Part shown: positions 1 to 9,134 of the stretch, piece by piece
Position numbering within the stretch: the first letter of the stretch is position 1
How the letters are laid out: each line of letters starts with the position of its first letter
Source of the DNA: Chara braunii
Lineage: Eukaryota; Streptophyta; Charophyceae; Charales; Characeae
Reading direction: 5' to 3'
Length of the DNA: 30,609 bases
NCBI GenBank assembly: GCA_003427395.1
Contig: BFEA01000073.1
Coordinates: forward strand, 2,054,707 to 2,085,315
The notes under the pieces: generated by a model
What the model was told of the DNA's origin: nothing
Database searches by the model: none
Seen by the model: only the letters and a program-made list of their open reading frames with translations
Translations under genes and position numbers: made by a program

Positions 1-1272
1 TGCCTTGGTCCCAGGAGTTGGTTTTTGAAGCCCCAGTGGTGCGAGCTTGAAGACCGGCAACTCGTACGTCTGTTCTTTATTTTCGAACGCAGACCTCATT
101 GCTTCCCTTATGGTTTCCACGAGGACGGGATCTAGCGACCGCTGGTTGTAAAGATCCTCCCACTCCCTTATGTCAACGATCTGAGCCGGGCTGATCTCAA
201 ACTCCCGCCTTGTCCTGACGCCGTCTTTGTACTCCAGGAAGTACCTGGCGTCCACGTCGATGGCAGGCCGTGGTGAAGAAGGTCCCGACTCAGGCTGTTT
301 GTGTTTCGAAGCTGGACGTTTGCTACTCGGGTGGCCCTCTTCCACCCCCCTCCCCTTCCGTTTCTCTCCTGCAATCCTCGTGGTCTTAGTCTTCTATTTC
401 TTCGAAGAGCCCACCAACTCTTCTGCACATTCTCCCCTCCTTTTTGGGGGAGTGCCCTGCGCTCCCTCCCCGCCCACGGCCTCGCCTTCCGCGCCATGGC
501 CCTCGGCGGGCTCCAAGTCAGACCCACACAGGACTCCCTCTTCTCCGGGATCCGCTGCGGTCTGTTGCCGAACCCCAGGTATGGACAGCACGGACCTGTC
601 TCTTTCCCTCGACGGTGAAAACAGCGGACGCGGTGTCACCTCATCTTCGCTGTCGTCAAACTGACCTCTGGCATCCTCCCGCTGCACATGTGTAGCCTCC
701 CCGGAACCCAGATCCCCCCCCTCCCTCGCTGCCCCGCTCGACTCACAACCACCGCACGACTGCAAAGGAATTGACAGTTCCAGGTCGGGACCGACTTCGC
801 AAGGGACGTCGAAGGCGATGCCCTTGTCCTCCAACAGGTCGAAGAACTCGCAACCCAAAACAAACCCGCCCTGCCCCCGGAGGTTGTTGTAGAACGGGGT
901 GTTCGCAGCACCCGCTCCGAACCCCTCGAACAAACACATGTCGAGAACTGCCCCCTTGGCACCGGCGACGACGTTCCCCTTCGAACCGTACACATTTTTC
1001 ATGTAAAACCGTCGACGACTACCTTTAGCATTCTCCCACTGCAAGACAGCCCCCAGAACCCTGCGGCGCTTGTTGGCTTCGACGAAGATCACAGGACCAC
1101 ACGGTTGTTGGACCGGGTTCGTAGCATCAGCACAGCACCAGTCGACGAACCATTTCGACCTAGCGTGGTCGGACCACGTCCTCGAGGTCATAGACGACCG
1201 TTTTGTAGAATCTTTCCCAGATCCCATCCCGGAGGTCGCTGTAGGCTCCCCTTCGCCCCTGGACGAAGACAT
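1..1272 (-). pseudogene. Unknown protein, long reading frame interrupted by one TAG, runs off left edge
   Basis: I do not recognise this protein. From the first ATG (complement of 1270-1272) the frame is open for 292 codons to a TAG at 394-396, and then stays open in the same frame for 131 more codons to the window edge. The N-terminal part is Ser/Thr-rich. A central folded-looking block contains FVEANKRRRVLGAVLQWENA and GGFVLGCEFFDLLEDKGIAF. Next comes an acidic, Gly-rich, low-complexity stretch ending in GSSKK, then the stop. After the stop a basic linker leads into a second globular block (DVDARYFLEYKDGVRTRREF, then REWEDLYNQRSLDPVLVETI). Persistence of the frame across the stop argues for one ancestral protein with a nonsense mutation, or for readthrough. 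A pyrimidine-rich tract ending in CAG lies just upstream (minus strand, AG at 1279-1278), so this may be an internal exon. It probably belongs to a repeat family rather than a host gene, but that is inference. Confidence 0.55.
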
Positions 1273-2610
1273 ATTGTCTGCGGACGACAACAGAAAACAA
1301 ATAAAACACCAACGAGCGTCAAAAGGCAGTCAAAGCACAACGCAGGCGAAAAACAGAGGAGGCACACCTTGCCCTCAACACGTCGGTCACATGATGCTAT
1401 CCGAGGACCTCGAAGTTCGGATCCCGGCGAACTTCTAACGCGAAGACCAGCAATGACCTCTTACCTGCAACGAGATCATTCTTTACAAGGGCACACGCTT
1501 CATGCAGCCGGGCGACAACCACGTCGGTTTTTTCCGGAACACGGATGTCCACCGGATCGGGAATGGACGGGTGGTGACGCACAAAGCCGACGTTGCACGG
1601 GGCAATGTCCTCCGTTTAGCGATTGGAACCCGGACAGTTCAGGACGCGAAGTTCGCCGAGATCCGTACTAAAAGTGTCTGTCCGAAGTCAAACCAACGCA
1701 CCCACGGAAACGTGAAGTTCGCCGGGATCTGAACTTCAGGAAAATGTGACAGGCAGAGACGACGTCAGGCAAACATAGATTGGACTGAACCACGACCCGG
1801 AAAGGCCGCACTAACACAAAAGGCCGCTTGAGAAGGACAAGTTCGCCGAAAGCCGAACTTCTTCTGATATGCGCAGCTTGGCATTGGATGAAGCCAAGTT
1901 TGAACGAGCAGCCGCGACAACATTGTATGAGTCCCTGGAGGAGCAGTTGTGGATCAGGGTTTGACTCGTGTCGGAATCCACGGGGGATCATCAAGCCCAG
2001 CGCCCGTTCAATACATAGGCGTCACAGGAAGTTCATCGGAATCCGAACTTCAGGAGGCTGCGAGAGAGACAGACAGAAAGTTGGGGTCCTAGCAAGGTGT
2101 CCTAGTACGGTGCCAGCGGGATTTCCAACAAGAGGGCCCGCCAACCGGGATCTCCAACAGGTTTCAGGAAACGTGAAGCTCGCGCGACCTTGCGACGGGG
2201 ATCTCTAAGAGTGCTTTTGGCATCTGGCTACGACAGTGACCGACTGTTTGGCACATGTTGATGGTGGACGGGCGAAAACCGGTTACGGGCAGATCCTTCC
2301 GCGGTGATGGGTCTTTCGCGTGGCCCGCCTGACGCCAATGACAACAGAGACAAATTAACGGAGAGGCCAGAACGCGAAGTTCGCCGAGATCCGAACTTCG
2401 CCGGGGCACGACATGGCAAGAGACGTCAGAGACGGACGTCCAACATGACTTTCGTCATGTCAATGAACCGAACGACGACCAGGGATTTGCACGACAAGTG
2501 CGCGGCGCAGCGTGTACCTGCAACCGCAGAGTCTCACACTTCTGTGCAGTCCTACAAATCTGACATGTTAGGCAGCACAACCGCATCTCGTCCCTCGCCA
2601 TTCTTTTCCC
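1273..2610. repeat. Non-coding interval with six copies of the 24-bp palindromic motif
   Basis: No convincing gene lies here. The interval holds 24-mer copies at 1412-1435 (core GATCCCGG orientation) and at 1648-1669 (partial), 1714-1737, 1838-1861, 2028-2051 and 2376-2399 (core CCGGGATC orientation). The flanks of the copies are not alike, so the motif is repeated by itself rather than as part of one longer unit. In the copies at 1838 and 2028 the centre is changed (CCGAAAGC, ATCGGAAT) but the 7-8 bp arms remain able to pair. Confidence 0.7.
1278..1310 (-). promoter_or_regulatory. Candidate 3' splice acceptor upstream of the 1-1272 frame
   Basis: Read on the minus strand, a T-rich tract (TTTTATTTGTTTTCTG...) ends in CCGCAG six bases before the first ATG of the 1-1272 reading frame. 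This is the expected layout of a eukaryotic intron end. No matching donor was identified, so the upstream exon is unknown. It could be a short exon or the 2611-3645 gene. Confidence 0.35.
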
Positions 2611-3645
2611 TCAAACAGAAGGACTAAAGACCGGTTCGGATGCGGTGACATTTGGGGATCCCCCGGGACGACGTCGTGAACCGAAGCCAAACAAAGCATT
2701 CAGTGACGATCCGTATACGTGGGTCTGCGGTTCGTCGACCGATGCACTCTCCGAAAAAACGAACATGTATTTCATCCTAACAAACACCCCCGGTCGTGCC
2801 AAGGAGTTTCCTATGCAGTCCTGTATGTCAGTCGCTTTCTCCTCAACCTCACGAAACAATGAATAGTTTCGAATCTGACCTGCTATCACCAAATCTGGCC
2901 ACCCATCCACACGTTCAGGCCCACGCATCGGCACGAATTTGGACCCTTCAATCACAACCTCGTTGCGCGACACGAGCACAACTGCGTCGACGAGTTTCCT
3001 GCTCTTGTTCGAAGCAGCGTCACACAGAACTTTGGCGAAATCAGATCCGGACACAGACAACCGCACACAGCAGTACGACACAGCTCGTGGAAAAATCCCG
3101 GGGGCACGGAGCGGATACTGCTCCAGGAACGAGCAGCGACGAGCGCAGTCCACCAACTCTTGTTTCCACGAGCCACCCCAAGTTCGTGGCGACGACCTGA
3201 CGTTGTGGCACTCGAGGCGACTGAAATAGCGGCTAATGCAGCTTAGTGCTTTCCGCATATGGTTAAGGAACTTATGTCCGAGGACGGCGTCAGGCAGTGG
3301 GATGAGGTCCCCGAACTCCAACATATTCCAGAACTTATACTGGCTTGCCCAAGGGCAGTGACTCTCCATACTGGCCCAATTGCCCTCGCCCCAGTCGTCA
3401 AGATGTGTGTCCCTGCACGGAACGACGGTCATCCATGGGTCCTCGTCGAAGTCCTCTGCGGTCGCTCCGTGGATCGTCGTCACACCGTTGAAATGTCGTA
3501 CGGATTTCGCACAAGGACGAAAAGGTTCTGCTAAGCGAATGTGTGTCTCGACACTCATGATCTGTGGTCTCGAGAAGATTGACTTGAAGATGCGTGGTGT
3601 CGAGAAGGTCCCCTCCATCACGCAACCTGCACACCACGCGCACAT
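2611..3645 (-). CDS. Orphan protein family, copy 1 (uninterrupted)
   Basis: I do not recognise the family, but a second copy lies at 12459-13361 on the other strand, which supports real coding. From the ATG at 3645 the protein is 344 residues. A later Met (MSVETHIRL, about residue 30) is an alternative start. Features in order are a Cys-rich N-terminus (CAWCAGC), the motif DPWMTVVP, a Trp-rich block with CPW and YKF, LEFGDLIPLP, KQELVDCAR, FLEQYPLRAP, a highly conserved core VSYCCVRLSVSGSDF followed by VLCDA, LVDAVVLVSRN, and a C-terminal block FVRMKYMFVF with SSLNALFGFGS just before the stop. All of these are shared with copy 2. No signal peptide or membrane segment is evident. Copy 2 sits directly downstream of a transposase-like gene, so this may be an accessory protein of a mobile element. 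That is inference. Confidence 0.6.
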   Translation of the reverse strand: MCAWCAGCVMEGTFSTPRIFKSIFSRPQIMSVETHIRLAEPFRPCAKSVRHFNGVTTIHGATAEDFDEDPWMTVVPCRDTHLDDWGEGNWASMESHCPWASQYKFWNMLEFGDLIPLPDAVLGHKFLNHMRKALSCISRYFSRLECHNVRSSPRTWGGSWKQELVDCARRCSFLEQYPLRAPGIFPRAVSYCCVRLSVSGSDFAKVLCDAASNKSRKLVDAVVLVSRNEVVIEGSKFVPMRGPERVDGWPDLVIAGQIRNYSLFREVEEKATDIQDCIGNSLARPGVFVRMKYMFVFSESASVDEPQTHVYGSSLNALFGFGSRRRPGGSPNVTASEPVFSPSV

Positions 3646-3679
3646 GCCCGACGACACACACGGGCACGGAGACACTCAT

Positions 3680-4821
3680 AAACTTGTTATGTCTCGCGAT
3701 GTGCGACCCATGGCATTAGATGCGGTGTATGCCCCAAGATCCGATTTCGGGTGGCCGGCTTCGTCGGTGTTCACATCTACCGGCCCGCGGGCCAGCCGCA
3801 AACACGCTGTGCGACATGTTCACCTGGATCCGAACTTGGCGAGTCTGCGCGGGAAAGACGAAGCTGTCTCCCAAACCCGACGTCCAAAACTGCCAAGAAG
3901 TTCGGATCCAGGAGGACTTCAATTTCGTACGAATAAAAAGTTGTGGCAATCCACTGGTCGCCGGGAAGTCCACAGTCAGAACCCGCACCACCCGAAAGGT
4001 GAAGCAATCCGGGGTCAGAAGTCGACGGTTTTCCGACGAACCGTGCACGGGAAGTTCGGATCTCAGCGGACTTTGCATTTTATAGAATCCGCAGTCCGCC
4101 GTGATCCGAAATTGACGATTGTCTGAGGAACCGTGCACGGCAGGTTCTAATCCACGGCCCAGCACGAACATCTCGTGCCACATGCATTGCGAAAGGAAAA
4201 CAACTCAAATTTGCCGGGATCCGAACTTGGCAAATTCGTCGGGATCCAAACTTGCGAAAGGAATATCTCCTGCCACATGCATTGCGAAAGGAAGACAGCA
4301 GGTTCGGATCCACGGCCAAACAGGCGAACCGGATGAGGGGACGAGGAACCTTTGCACGAGAAGTACGGATCCCGGCGGACTTCGCACTTTTGCGAAACAA
4401 AAGTTGTGGCAAATACCCGTTCGCGAGAAAGGACACAGTCAGTACCCACACCATGCGCGACGCGAAGTTCGCCGGGGTTCAAACTTGCCACGCGAGGTCC
4501 GGATCCACGGGAGGGTGTTCGCCGGGATCCGAACTTCTCGAGACCGTGGGAGAGAATCAACCGGCGGGCTACACATTTTTTCAAATACAAAGTTGTGCCA
4601 AACCCCGGGAGCTAGAAACCCGCGTTCTGAACCCGCACATTAAGACAAGTGAAGTCGCCAGGGTGCGAACTTGACGTCTATGCGAGGAACGGTGCAGTAG
4701 AAGTCCGGATCTCGGCGGACTTCGCATTATCACGGATCCGAGGTTCGCCGAGGTCCAGACTCGACGAGTGTGCAAGGAATAGTGCGAGCGAGGTTTGAAT
4801 CCGCAGGCCAGCAGGAACCTG
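3680..4821. repeat. Dispersed, diverged copies of the 24-bp palindromic motif; no gene
   Basis: Copies or clear remnants occur at 3897-3920, 4051-4073, 4360-4383 and 4700-4723 (GATCCCGG orientation). In the other orientation they occur at about 3826-3839 (half), 4207-4230, 4231-4254 (directly abutting), 4464-4487, 4515-4537, 4651-4673 and 4742-4765. Orientations often alternate, as in the regular array to the right, so this looks like an older, decayed version of that array. A short extra repeat (GCCACATGCATTGCGAAAGG) occurs at about 4180 and again at about 4274. The many short open frames here are by-products of the repeat and differ in frame from copy to copy. Confidence 0.7.
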
Positions 4822-5359
4822 TAGTTGGCCGGGATCCGAACTTGGCGAAATTACGTGGGAGATACACACCTGTCTGCCAAACTCGCCATCCTGCAATTTC
4901 TCGAAGTTCGGATCCCGGCGGACTTCATAATTTTTCCACGTCCCAGGCTATGGTTGCGGACCGGGGTTGTGAAGCGTGTTCGAGCAGCTGCATGAAGTTC
5001 GCCGGGATCCGGACTTGGCGAAATTGCATGGGAGACATACACCTGTTTGCCGAACTCGCCGTCCAGCAATTTCTTCAAGTTCGGATCCCGGCGGACTTCC
5101 AATTTTTACACGTCCCAGGCTGTGGTTGGGGACCGGGGTTGCGAAGCGTGTTCGAACAGCTGCATGAAGTTCGCCGGGATCCGAACTTGGCGAAATTGCA
5201 TGGGAGATGCACACGTGTCTGCCAAACTCGCCGTCCAGCAATTTCTTGAAGTTCGGATCCCGGCGGACTTCTAATTTTCCACGTCCCTGGCTGTGCTTGC
5301 GCACCGGGGTTGAGAAGCGTGTTCGAACAGCTGCACAAGCTCGCCGGGATCCCAACTTC
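4822..5359. repeat. 172-bp tandem array, about 3.1 units, each a nested palindrome
   Basis: The 24-mer recurs in CCGGGATC orientation at 4822, 4994, 5166 and 5336 (spacings 172, 172, 170) and in the opposite orientation at 4903, 5076 and 5248 (spacings 173, 172). In each unit the two opposed motifs are extended by GAAATTGC on the left and GCAATTTC on the right. The pair therefore forms a roughly 34-bp inverted repeat around a loop of about 38 nt, and each arm is itself an imperfect palindrome. The unit also contains a BamHI-type GGATCC in each motif. No coding capacity is conserved between frames. Confidence 0.85.
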
Positions 5360-5760
5360 TTCCGATGTTTGATTGCGCGATCAGCTTGGTTGGAACGGCC
5401 ACGTTCCGATCATGAGAACAGTGCCGGCGACGCGTGGGGTGGTGGGTGCTCAACGTTCGCCGTTCAGTGACCGTCAAGTATCGACGACCCTGCGTCCTCC
5501 AAAGTTCGACGTTCGACGAGGTTCGACGCCCGCCGAGGTTTGATGTGGGGCCAGGTTCCATGGGCAGCATGGTTCGATGAGATACGAGGTTCGATGTATA
5601 ACAAGATTGTGATGAAGTGCTTTTTATTCGTTCGAAGATCGGGATCGACGTTTTTCCGATCGGTTGTGCGTTTCGTTCGCCGGTTTCGATCGTGCACATG
5701 ATCATTTGCCTTGAGGATTNTCCGCGATCGTTCTCCACNATCAATTAGCANAGAACAGTC
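5360..5760. other. Non-coding, with three ambiguous bases
   Basis: No gene is supported. Several degenerate GGTTCGATG/GGTTCGACG words occur between 5500 and 5610. Single N bases stand at 5720, 5739 and 5751, indicating low-quality consensus. Confidence 0.5.
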
Positions 5761-5846
5761 GATTGGTTGATCGGCTGCTCGGTTGGCGGTTGGTGTGGTG
5801 GTTGATCAACCAGCAGAGCAATCGCCAACCGAGCTGTCGACCAATC
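5761..5846. repeat. Imperfect palindrome of about 86 bp
   Basis: The sequence is symmetric about GGTTGATCAACC (5800-5811). The left arm begins GATTGGTTGATCGG and contains CTCGGTTGGCG. The right arm contains CGCCAACCGAG and ends CCAATC. Arms are 45 and 41 nt with a few mismatches and a small length difference. Confidence 0.7.
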
Positions 5847-5954
5847 AGTTGATCCTGGCAGATTTCCTGACCGATCGACGGTTAGGTCGAGGACTGTCAG
5901 GTGGGTAAATAAACAGGTCGCTCGCCGGCGGGTTGATCTTCGGTGCAGCACACA

Positions 5955-6430
5955 TGATCAATCATCCGATCGCAAGTAATCTTCTGTTGTTTCGCGATTG
6001 GTCGGTTGGATGCGTTGTCGCCTCGTGCATTGGTTAATCATCCGTCGGGCAGATAAGCGGCGCTGTTATTGGGGAAGCAAACAGCATCTATCACCCGATC
6101 GCGAGTGGCCGGCTTGCGTTTCGTGATGGGTCGGTTCATCACGTGTATGGTGTACATATTGTCATGGATCTGATCCACCATCAGATCACGAGTGATCTGA
6201 ACACACATGACAGAAAGAACAACACACACGCGGTGGTGACGTCGACACGGCACACACGACCAATCATCCGATCGCGAGTGATCTCATCGTGTTTCCCGAT
6301 TGGTCGATGGATGCGTTCGCTGTGTCGACATTGCCACCGCGTGTTTCGATTGATCGTCCATTGGGCAGATCGGCGGACAGCACACAAAACCAATCGGGTA
6401 TGGCAAGTGCTCACGATGACGTTGTGTTTC
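5955..6430. repeat. Spaced direct duplication, offset 302 bp
   Basis: ATCATCCGATCGC followed by a TTTC(G/C)CGATTGGTCG block and GGATGCGTT is found at 5961 and again at 6263. Further degenerate versions of the ATCCGATCGCGAGTGATC word occur at about 6090 and 6181. No protein coding is supported. Confidence 0.6.
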
Positions 6431-6660
6431 GTTATTGGCCGCCGCGTGTTCGATCCGAGCTTCCGTGCTTCGCCACTTGAGTACAGCACGATCACAATCG
6501 TTTGTTGATACTCTCCTCACACATCCTCACACATCCACACAAAAGCGGAATCGAAGGGCGAACCATGAAGTTCATCCCTGACCGTGCACGTTCGCGCGCA
6601 TCTCCCCGTGGAAAACGTGCGCGAACACACACGCACGCGAACACATATGGACAGACAGGC

Positions 6661-6664
6661 ACAC

Positions 6665-6696
<32 letters not shown>
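6661..6696. repeat. (AC)n microsatellite
   Basis: An uninterrupted AC dinucleotide tract except for one GC at 6669-6670. The long reading frames across it on both strands are low-complexity artefacts. Confidence 0.95.
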
Positions 6697-6791
6697 GCGC
6701 CGACACACGGCGCCCACACACACACGCCCCTCAGGTACAGACGCGCGCACGATCCTGCCTCGCGCGTGTGGCACACACTTCAATACAAACA

Positions 6792-6794
<3 letters not shown>

Positions 6795-6822
<28 letters not shown>
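6795..6822. repeat. (AC)n microsatellite
   Basis: A second AC dinucleotide tract about 100 bp after the first. The interval between and around them (6500-7136) is CA/CG-rich and shows no supported gene. Confidence 0.95.
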
Positions 6823-7136
6823 CCGCACACATGCAGCCACGAAATCTCTCGATCTGCGCGAGCATATCGTCATAAAAAAAACTCCCCCGCACGCGCGCAC
6901 ATACAAACATACCTCCCGACTGCGTGCGCACTCACCGTGTGGAACTGCCGTGTGAAGATGAGCGCGAACCCCGACGTTTGTCGTGACGGCACTCTGTCCA
7001 CCTTTGGGCGTGCACTTCGCGTTTGCTGGGGTGCTGCGTGGGGTGGCGGTCGCGCCTTCCGAGAAAGGAGACCGGAAGCGACGTCGAATATGACGTGGAC
7101 AGCGACTTGGTAGGCGGAGGGACATGCGAATATGAC

Positions 7137-8120
7137 GTTGACGACAGTGTCACTGGCCGGGTGCATTTCCGGTGTGCCGTGGATCTTCGTTCATCGATGG
7201 CCCGAAATGCGGTGCGGCCGAGCATCGCCTGCTTCTGTGCAAATGCCATCCACCCGTTCCAATACCTTCAGCCGCGCGAAAACCTGTTACTCGCTGCAGG
7301 CAAATCCGCCAAGTTCGGATCCTGGCGGACTTTGAGGATCGGCACAAATCTATCCGTCCTCCGCATGGCGCCTGGAGCTTCGACTGTGAGTTGATTGCGA
7401 GAGGACTGCGGGTGCGAGAAATTGCTCGCCCTCTGAAATGCCCTTGAAGGGGTTCATGGGGGTTGCCGAAAATAAGGGACACGACCGTTGTCACCGTCGG
7501 CAACCCCCATAAACCCCTTCAAGGGCATTTCAGAAGGCGAGCAATTTTTCGCACCCACGATCTTTTTTTCCCCCCCAAGGGTTTTGACCGTCGCAGTGTG
7601 CGGAGTCTTGACGCAGACATGCTTGTGTTTCTGCGTGCTGTCCGGTTCGCGCTGTCGCACGTCGACGTTCCCGGCGCGCGAATCAGGGGTCGCCTTCTCG
7701 ACTGGCCGAATCAATGTTTGGAAGGGTTTAAGGGGGCATCTTTCATCCTTTTCTGCATTTTTCTTGTTTGCGCAGTGGAGATGTCCGTGTTCGATAGCTA
7801 TGGCACTAGTGCCAGTGAACGAACACCGCACGAGCTCGCTTAGATGATGGTGAGAATGGGTGTTTATAGGGGTCTGTTTGGGGTCGCGCTGCGCCGAATT
7901 GTGAGGTGGTGCATCCGCCACTACCCTTTGTTCTGCGCATGCTATCGTTCACCGACAACAGAGTCTTCCTTCTGTTCGCCCAAACATAGCGTTCCTTGTG
8001 TGCACCCACTATCGCTACCTTCCACTGACACAAGCCGCGCGAAAACAGGTTCTTTGCTACTCCTGCACCCGCCAAATTCGGATCCCGGCGAACTTAGAGG
8101 CTCCCCGTAAATCTGACCGT
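7137..8120. repeat. Tandem duplication, copy A
   Basis: This segment matches 8224-9105 from GTTGACGAC at the left to AAATCTGACCGT at the right. The offset is 1087 bp at the left end and 985 bp at the right, because copy A carries about 102 bp (within 7693-7798) that copy B lacks. It contains two 24-mer motifs (7310-7333, 8073-8096). Each motif lies in a related ~85-bp context starting GCGCGAAAAC and ending near AAATCT, so there is an internal repeat too. No coding sequence is supported. Confidence 0.85.
7410..7556. repeat. 60-bp inverted repeat (hairpin), copy A
   Basis: Arms 7410-7469 and 7497-7556 are reverse complements at 57 of 60 positions, separated by 27 nt. The outer ends are GGGTGCGAG / TTCGCACCC and the inner ends TTGCCGA / TCGGCAA. 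The arms have no length difference, which suggests recent origin, active folding or a miniature inverted-repeat transposon. Confidence 0.9.
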
Positions 8121-8181
8121 TATTTTTAACAGCTTGGAATGCCCAGTCCGTCTTCAATGTCGGCGGCCTGGTAGTGTGGAA

Positions 8182-8229
8182 AAGTGCTCGCCTTGTGAGT
8201 TTCCCTGAAAGAGGTTTATTGGGGTTGAC
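8182..8229. repeat. Third, diverged copy of the 60-bp arm
   Basis: TGCTCGCCTTGTGAG...TTTATTGGGGTTGACGA resembles the left-arm sequence over about 47 nt. It lies between the two tandem copies and is inverted relative to the arm at 7497-7556. The two could therefore be the terminal inverted repeats (starting CGTCGGCAACC / CGTCGTCAACC) of an element spanning about 7495-8233. Confidence 0.5.
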
Positions 8230-9105
8230 GACGGTGTCACTGGCCGGGTGCATTTCCGGTGTGCCGTGTATCTTCGTTCATCGACGGCCCGAAATGCGGT
8301 GCGGCCGAGCATCGCCTGCTTCTGTGCAAACGCCATCCACCCGTTCCAATACCTGCAGTCGCGCGAAAACCTGTTACTCGCTGCAGGCAAATCCGCCAAG
8401 TTCGGATCCTGACGCACTTTGAGGATCGGCGCAAATCTATCCGTCCTTCGCATGGCGCCTGGAGCTTTAAATGTGAGTTGATTGCGATAGGACTGCGGGT
8501 GCGAGAAATTGCTCGCCCTCTTAAATGCCCTTGAAGGGGTTCATGGGGGTTGTCGAAAGTAAGGGACATGACCGTTGTCACCGTCGGCAACCCCCATAAA
8601 CGCCTTCAAGGGCATTTCAGAAGGCGAGCAATTTTTTGCACCCACGATCTTTTCTGCCCCCCAAGGGTTTTGACCGTCGCGGTGTGCGGAGTCTTGACGC
8701 AGACATGCTTGTGTTTCTGCGTGCTGTCCGGTTCGCGTTGTCGCACGTCAACGTTCACGGCGCGCGAATCGGGGGTCGCTATTGCACTAGTGCCAGCGAA
8801 TCGAGCACCGCACGAGCTCGCTTAGACGATGGTGAGAATCGGTGTTTATAGGGGTCTGTTTGGGGTCGCGCTACGCCGAATTGTGTGGTGGTGCATCCAC
8901 CACTACCCTTTGTTCTGCGCGTGCTATCGTTCACCGACAACAGAGCCTTCCTTCTGTTCGCCCAAACATAGCGTTCCTTGTGTGCACCCACTGGCGGTAC
9001 CTTCCACTGACACAAGCCGCGCGAAAACAGGTTCCTTGCTACTCCTGCACCCACCAAATTCGGATCCCGACGAACTTTGTGCCCTCAGCACGTAAATCTG
9101 ACCGT
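8224..9105. repeat. Tandem duplication, copy B
   Basis: The counterpart of 7137-8120, lacking about 102 bp after GGGGGTCGCTAT near 8780. It contains 24-mers at 8397-8420 and 9055-9078. The 9055 copy is the last copy of the 24-mer in the window. Confidence 0.85.
8497..8643. repeat. 60-bp inverted repeat (hairpin), copy B
   Basis: Arms 8497-8556 and 8584-8643 with a 27-nt spacer have exactly the same geometry as 7410-7556. There are a few more mismatches than in copy A. Confidence 0.9.
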
Positions 9106-9108
9106 GCT

Positions 9109-9133
9109 TACAGTCTGCTCCGCTGTTTCGCAG
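9109..9133 (+). promoter_or_regulatory. Candidate 3' splice acceptor before the transposase-like frame
   Basis: CTGCTCCGCTGTTTCGCAG precedes the point where the transposase-like frame becomes readable. It is weakly pyrimidine-rich. No upstream donor or exon was identified. Confidence 0.25.
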
Positions 9134-9134
9134 G

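Noticed and set aside
394-695. Plus-strand frames opposite the 1-1272 gene
   Set aside because: Shadow frames with Pro/Ser/Arg bias. The minus strand carries the coherent protein.
4119-5355. Many 60-170 codon frames containing RRDPN, FGSRRTS or SPPGSE words
   Set aside because: These words are the 24-mer read in different frames. They occur in every frame of both strands and are a by-product of the DNA repeat.
4822-5359. CRISPR-like array of palindromic repeats
   Set aside because: Repeat units alternate in orientation, the intervening sequences are themselves repeated rather than unique, there are no cas genes, and the genome is eukaryotic.
6492-7125. Long frames on both strands around 6500-7125
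   Set aside because: Driven by CA dinucleotide repeats (Thr-His or Cys-Val runs); low complexity, and they mirror each other on both strands.
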